NCBI GenBank assembly: GCA_900539175.1 | Contig: UQAW01000076.1 | Location: 1-18,470 of the forward strand | Direction: 5' to 3' | DNA: 18,470 nt | From: an uncultured Lachnospiraceae bacterium | GTDB lineage: Bacteria > Bacillota > Clostridia > Lachnospirales > Lachnospiraceae | Shown here: piece by piece, positions 15,843 to 18,470 of the stretch | Layout of the letters: each line of letters starts with the position of its first letter | Numbering within the stretch: the first letter of the stretch is position 1 | Position numbers and translations under genes: made by a program | The notes under the pieces: model-generated | Database searches by the model: none | Told to the model about the DNA's origin: nothing | The model's input: the letters and a program-made list of their open reading frames with translations, nothing else

Positions 15843-16748
15843 TTACACCTCTTCTTTCAGCACATTAAGAAACATATCATCCATGGTTCCTTTTCTCACT
15901 TCAAAAAATCCATATAAATCTTTCAACTCATATATTAAATTAATTGCCTCTTCTTTATCTTTTATCGGAATGCTCATTCCTTCACTATTCAATTCATAGC
16001 AAATCCGTTTATGTGCTAAATATTCATAAATTTCCGGCTTAACATTGTAGAGCAATACTCTGTCTTGTGTATACCTATTCTTCAAATCAATCGGTGTGGC
16101 ATCCTCAATAATCAGACCCTTATTAATAATTACAACCCTATCTGCTTCTGCTGCTTCTTCCATGTAATGTGTCGTAAGAAATATTGTCATCCCCATTTCT
16201 CTCTGCATCTCTTTAATCAGGCTCCAGATTGCCAACCTAGTTTTTGGATCAAGTCCTGTTGTAGGTTCATCTAAAAAAAGTATTTTGGGTGTATTAATTA
16301 AGGCTCTGGCAATATCAGCTCTTCTTCTTTGTCCACCTGACAAAAGTCCATATAACTGTTTTTTGTATTCTTTAATTCCTGTGGTTTCAAGAACTTCTTC
16401 TACACGCTTTTTTAGCTGTACCCCATGCATGGAATACAGATTACCACGTACAAGTAAATTTTCTTCAACGGTCAACTGATCATCTAATAGACTCTCCTGA
16501 AATACAATTCCGATATCTGATTTAATCTGATTGTCCTCTTTTCCAAGTACATGACCATTAATCTCAATGTTCCCACCATCCCCCTTTAAAAGGGTACACA
16601 ATGTATTAATTGTCGTAGATTTTCCGGCACCATTTGGTCCGAGGAAGGCAAATAAACTGCCTTCCTCGACCTCAAAACTTATATCTTTTACAGCCTTAAT
16701 CAAATTGTAGTTCTTTTGAAAATGACTTACTTTGATAATATTTTTCAT
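15843..16748 (-). CDS. DrrA-type ABC exporter ATP-binding protein
   Basis: A 301-residue ATPase with Walker A GPNGAGKST (37-45), Q-loop VFQESLLD, signature LSGGQRRRADIARAL, Walker B ILFLDEPTTGLD and switch histidine TTHYMEEA. The LSGGQRRR and TTGLDP motifs and the roughly 70-residue C-terminal extension are typical of the DrrA/CcmA drug- and antibiotic-exporter group. It pairs with the six-helix permease that follows after one base. GAGGAAAG supports the start. It begins 23 bases after the ketosynthase gene, in the same operon. Confidence 0.95.
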   Translation of the reverse strand: MKNIIKVSHFQKNYNLIKAVKDISFEVEEGSLFAFLGPNGAGKSTTINTLCTLLKGDGGNIEINGHVLGKEDNQIKSDIGIVFQESLLDDQLTVEENLLVRGNLYSMHGVQLKKRVEEVLETTGIKEYKKQLYGLLSGGQRRRADIARALINTPKILFLDEPTTGLDPKTRLAIWSLIKEMQREMGMTIFLTTHYMEEAAEADRVVIINKGLIIEDATPIDLKNRYTQDRVLLYNVKPEIYEYLAHKRICYELNSEGMSIPIKDKEEAINLIYELKDLYGFFEVRKGTMDDMFLNVLKEEV

Positions 16749-16771
16749 CTAGCTTTCCTCGTTTAAATAAG

Positions 16772-18409
16772 CTAATCAACCTTTTTTACTACTACGCATC
16801 CAACAGTATTTCCAAGATAATAGGAACCCGCAACTGCTGTTTTAAATATTTTCTGTTTCTTCTCCAATGCACTCTCTTTTACAACATATGCATCTTCCTT
16901 TTGAAATGCCCGAAGAGCAGCTACAAGATTGTATGCGGAGAATATGGATACATTAAATCCACAGTATGGCTTAACAGAAAGAATATCTACATTCTCAGGA
17001 AGTTTATCCCATACCTGCTCTTTCTCCCGTATATCATTCTTTACAACCCCTGCACTTGGTGAACAGTATAAGTCAATCTCTGACCAAGTCAAACCAGACT
17101 TTTTAATTCCTGCTTCAAGTGTATCATAATAATTGTCTAAAGATGGATCAAGTAATGCCTTGTCTTCTCCATTATTACTTCCTACAAGCTCGCAACCTAA
17201 AAGTTCTGCATATATTTTCTGCCCTCTCTTAAGTGCAGATTCTTTGCTTTCAAGAACAAAAGATACACTACCTGGTGTCAAAATAACTGTATTTTCTTTA
17301 TTGCTAAAGTCATTAATATCAGCCTTATTGCTAAGAACACCAAAATTGTTGAATCCCATCTGATATAAATCTTCAAAATCCTCTGCCAAAGTAACAACTA
17401 CTTTTTCTGCCTTTTTTGAACAAATAAGAATTCTTGCATAAATTAGACTACACATTAAAGAAGAACTTCCTGCATCAAGTGTAATGGTTGCCCCTTTAAT
17501 TCTACTAGTCATCGTAATATAACCTGGCGCTGCATTATCAACACTATTGGGGAAAGAAAATGGATTCATTTTTCCTATTCCACGTTCGAAAATGCCTTCA
17601 TTAATATCTTTTATCGTACTTATAGGCCCCACTGCTGAAGAATAAACATGTCCAATTGAATTAGTATTATCATTGTTTATCTCAATATTGGCATCCATTA
17701 GTGCACGTTGTGATGTAACAACTGCATATTTTGTTAACTGATCTGTCTTTCGTATCATGTCGGGCGCCATATATTGCTTATAATTAATTTCGGGAATCTG
17801 TGTTTTATATGTACCTTCTACAACACTATCTCTATAAAATTCAACAGGAGCATCTGCTAATATAGCCTCAAATGTTTCAAATGAATCATGATTATTACCA
17901 ATACAGTCTACGCCAGTAATTACAACTGGACACTCTTCATATAATACAGAATTAAAATCATAATCAGCACTTGAAATTGCCAACGAAACATTATTTCCTC
18001 CAAATGCAAATGAGTTTGATAATGCCACTGGTCTTTCAACTTTCTCTGGCTTAAGGACAACATGAACATGATCTGCTTCCTTTTCCCCTTTTCCATAAAG
18101 CGGTGTTACAAACTTTTTCTCAATTGAACCTACTGTAGCTGCAAGCTCAACTGCACCAGCAGCTCCCATACAGTGTCCAACATTGGCTTTGTTACTTGTT
18201 AATTTTATCTTTAAATCTGTATCTTTAAACAACTGGTTTATGGCACGGATTTCAGCAGTATCATTTGCTTTCGTTCCTGTTCCATGACCATTAATAAAAT
18301 CAATATCTTCAATTGGAATCCTGTTAAGTTCTAATACATTCTTCATCAGATTCTGTGCACCTTCTCCCTTTGGATTTGGTGTTGTAATATGGTACGCATC
18401 TGAATTCAA
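16772..18409 (-). CDS. Fused ketosynthase / chain-length-factor-like protein, 5' part missing
   Basis: Residues 1-148 are the C-terminal half of a beta-ketoacyl-ACP synthase. They retain both catalytic histidines, H42 in GHGTGT and H79 in NVGHCMGAAG, and end in NSFAFGG. Residues from about 160 to 545 form a second, full-length ketosynthase-like domain that has lost all three catalytic residues: the active-site Cys is G314 (LDAGSSSL), the first His region reads CSPSAG (449-454), and the second reads YCGFN with Phe for His. This is the pattern of a KSbeta or chain-length factor that pairs with an active KS. The frame opens with TTG at 18407-18409, but ketosynthase homology (GYYLNSDAYH) continues upstream to about 18430, then meets a TAA at 18434-18436 inside a hairpin. 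The TTG is therefore not a believable start: the active-site Cys of domain 1 would be lost. The gene is either interrupted or continues across an element beyond the window. Confidence 0.85.
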   Translation of the reverse strand: MNSDAYHITTPNPKGEGAQNLMKNVLELNRIPIEDIDFINGHGTGTKANDTAEIRAINQLFKDTDLKIKLTSNKANVGHCMGAAGAVELAATVGSIEKKFVTPLYGKGEKEADHVHVVLKPEKVERPVALSNSFAFGGNNVSLAISSADYDFNSVLYEECPVVITGVDCIGNNHDSFETFEAILADAPVEFYRDSVVEGTYKTQIPEINYKQYMAPDMIRKTDQLTKYAVVTSQRALMDANIEINNDNTNSIGHVYSSAVGPISTIKDINEGIFERGIGKMNPFSFPNSVDNAAPGYITMTSRIKGATITLDAGSSSLMCSLIYARILICSKKAEKVVVTLAEDFEDLYQMGFNNFGVLSNKADINDFSNKENTVILTPGSVSFVLESKESALKRGQKIYAELLGCELVGSNNGEDKALLDPSLDNYYDTLEAGIKKSGLTWSEIDLYCSPSAGVVKNDIREKEQVWDKLPENVDILSVKPYCGFNVSIFSAYNLVAALRAFQKEDAYVVKESALEKKQKIFKTAVAGSYYLGNTVGCVVVKKVD

Positions 18410-18426
18410 GTAATAACCTAGTACTA

Positions 18427-18458
18427 TATCCGGTTAGTTTCTAAACTATAACCGGATA
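18427..18458. repeat. Hairpin interrupting the ketosynthase frame at the right edge
   Basis: TATCCGGTTA (18427-18436) and its exact complement TAACCGGATA (18449-18458) form the stem, extended inside by GTTT/AAAC after a 2-base bulge. Recognisable ketosynthase sequence stops almost exactly where this hairpin begins, and the in-frame TAA (18434-18436) lies within it. Subterminal hairpins occur at the ends of IS200/IS605 elements and in domain VI of group II introns; either could abut the gene here. With only 12 bases beyond it in the window the element cannot be named. Confidence 0.6.
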
Positions 18459-18470
18459 CAGCCTGGCCAA

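Noticed and set aside
16772..18409. Treating the TTG at 18409 as a true start of a 545-residue protein
   Set aside because: Ketosynthase homology continues upstream of it and no ribosome-binding site precedes it; the frame is cut by the hairpin region rather than starting here.
1..18470. CRISPR array, tRNA or rRNA genes within the window
   Set aside because: No regularly spaced direct repeats and no tRNA cloverleaf or conserved rRNA sequence were seen; only a promoter suggestive of stable RNA lies at the left edge.

Overview
The window is AT-rich, and every intact gene lies on the minus strand. Gram-positive-type AGGAGG ribosome-binding sites, a surface protein with Big_2 and SLH domains, a RelB/DinJ relic and an IS110 relic point to an anaerobic Clostridia-type Firmicute, possibly a gut Lachnospiraceae. 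This assignment comes from gene style only.

Most of the window (about 2.9-18.4 kb) looks like a biosynthetic and export locus. In the direction of transcription (high to low coordinates) it has three blocks. Block A (9353-18409) is a tightly packed operon: the 3' part of a ketosynthase fused to a second, catalytically dead ketosynthase (chain-length-factor-like) domain; a DrrA/DrrB-type ABC exporter; a GNAT-domain protein of 531 residues; a double-hotdog acyl-ACP thioesterase; and a second, MacB/FtsX-type ABC exporter. Block B (6531-8544) is an sbnA-sbnB pair expected to make L-2,3-diaminopropionate (DAP) from O-phosphoserine and glutamate. Block C (2946-5848) is a fused acetyl-CoA carboxyltransferase (beta plus alpha subunits), an Sfp-type phosphopantetheinyl transferase and a Nudix hydrolase.

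Together these suggest a malonyl-CoA supply, carrier-protein activation, a type II KS/CLF chain builder, chain release, a non-proteinogenic diamino acid, a possible N-acyltransferase and two exporters. The inferred product is an acyl- or polyketide-DAP conjugate. No carrier protein, ketoreductase, dehydratase or biotin carboxylase is visible, so the rest of the pathway would have to lie beyond the right edge or elsewhere.

The blocks are separated by scars. A degraded IS110-family transposase (8825-9267) and a perfect 18-bp inverted repeat (9292-9339) lie between A and B. A RelB/DinJ antitoxin relic (6322-6495) and a long hairpin ending in a U7 tract (5927-6008) lie between B and C. At the extreme right the ketosynthase frame meets a stop codon inside a hairpin (18427-18458), which suggests an element end or intron end interrupting the gene.

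The left part (288-2423) is unrelated to the cluster. It encodes a secreted transglutaminase-like/Big_2/SLH surface protein with its own promoter and a strong terminator. Beyond that, at 42-70, is a consensus promoter with A-rich upstream sequence typical of stable-RNA operons, reading leftward out of the window.
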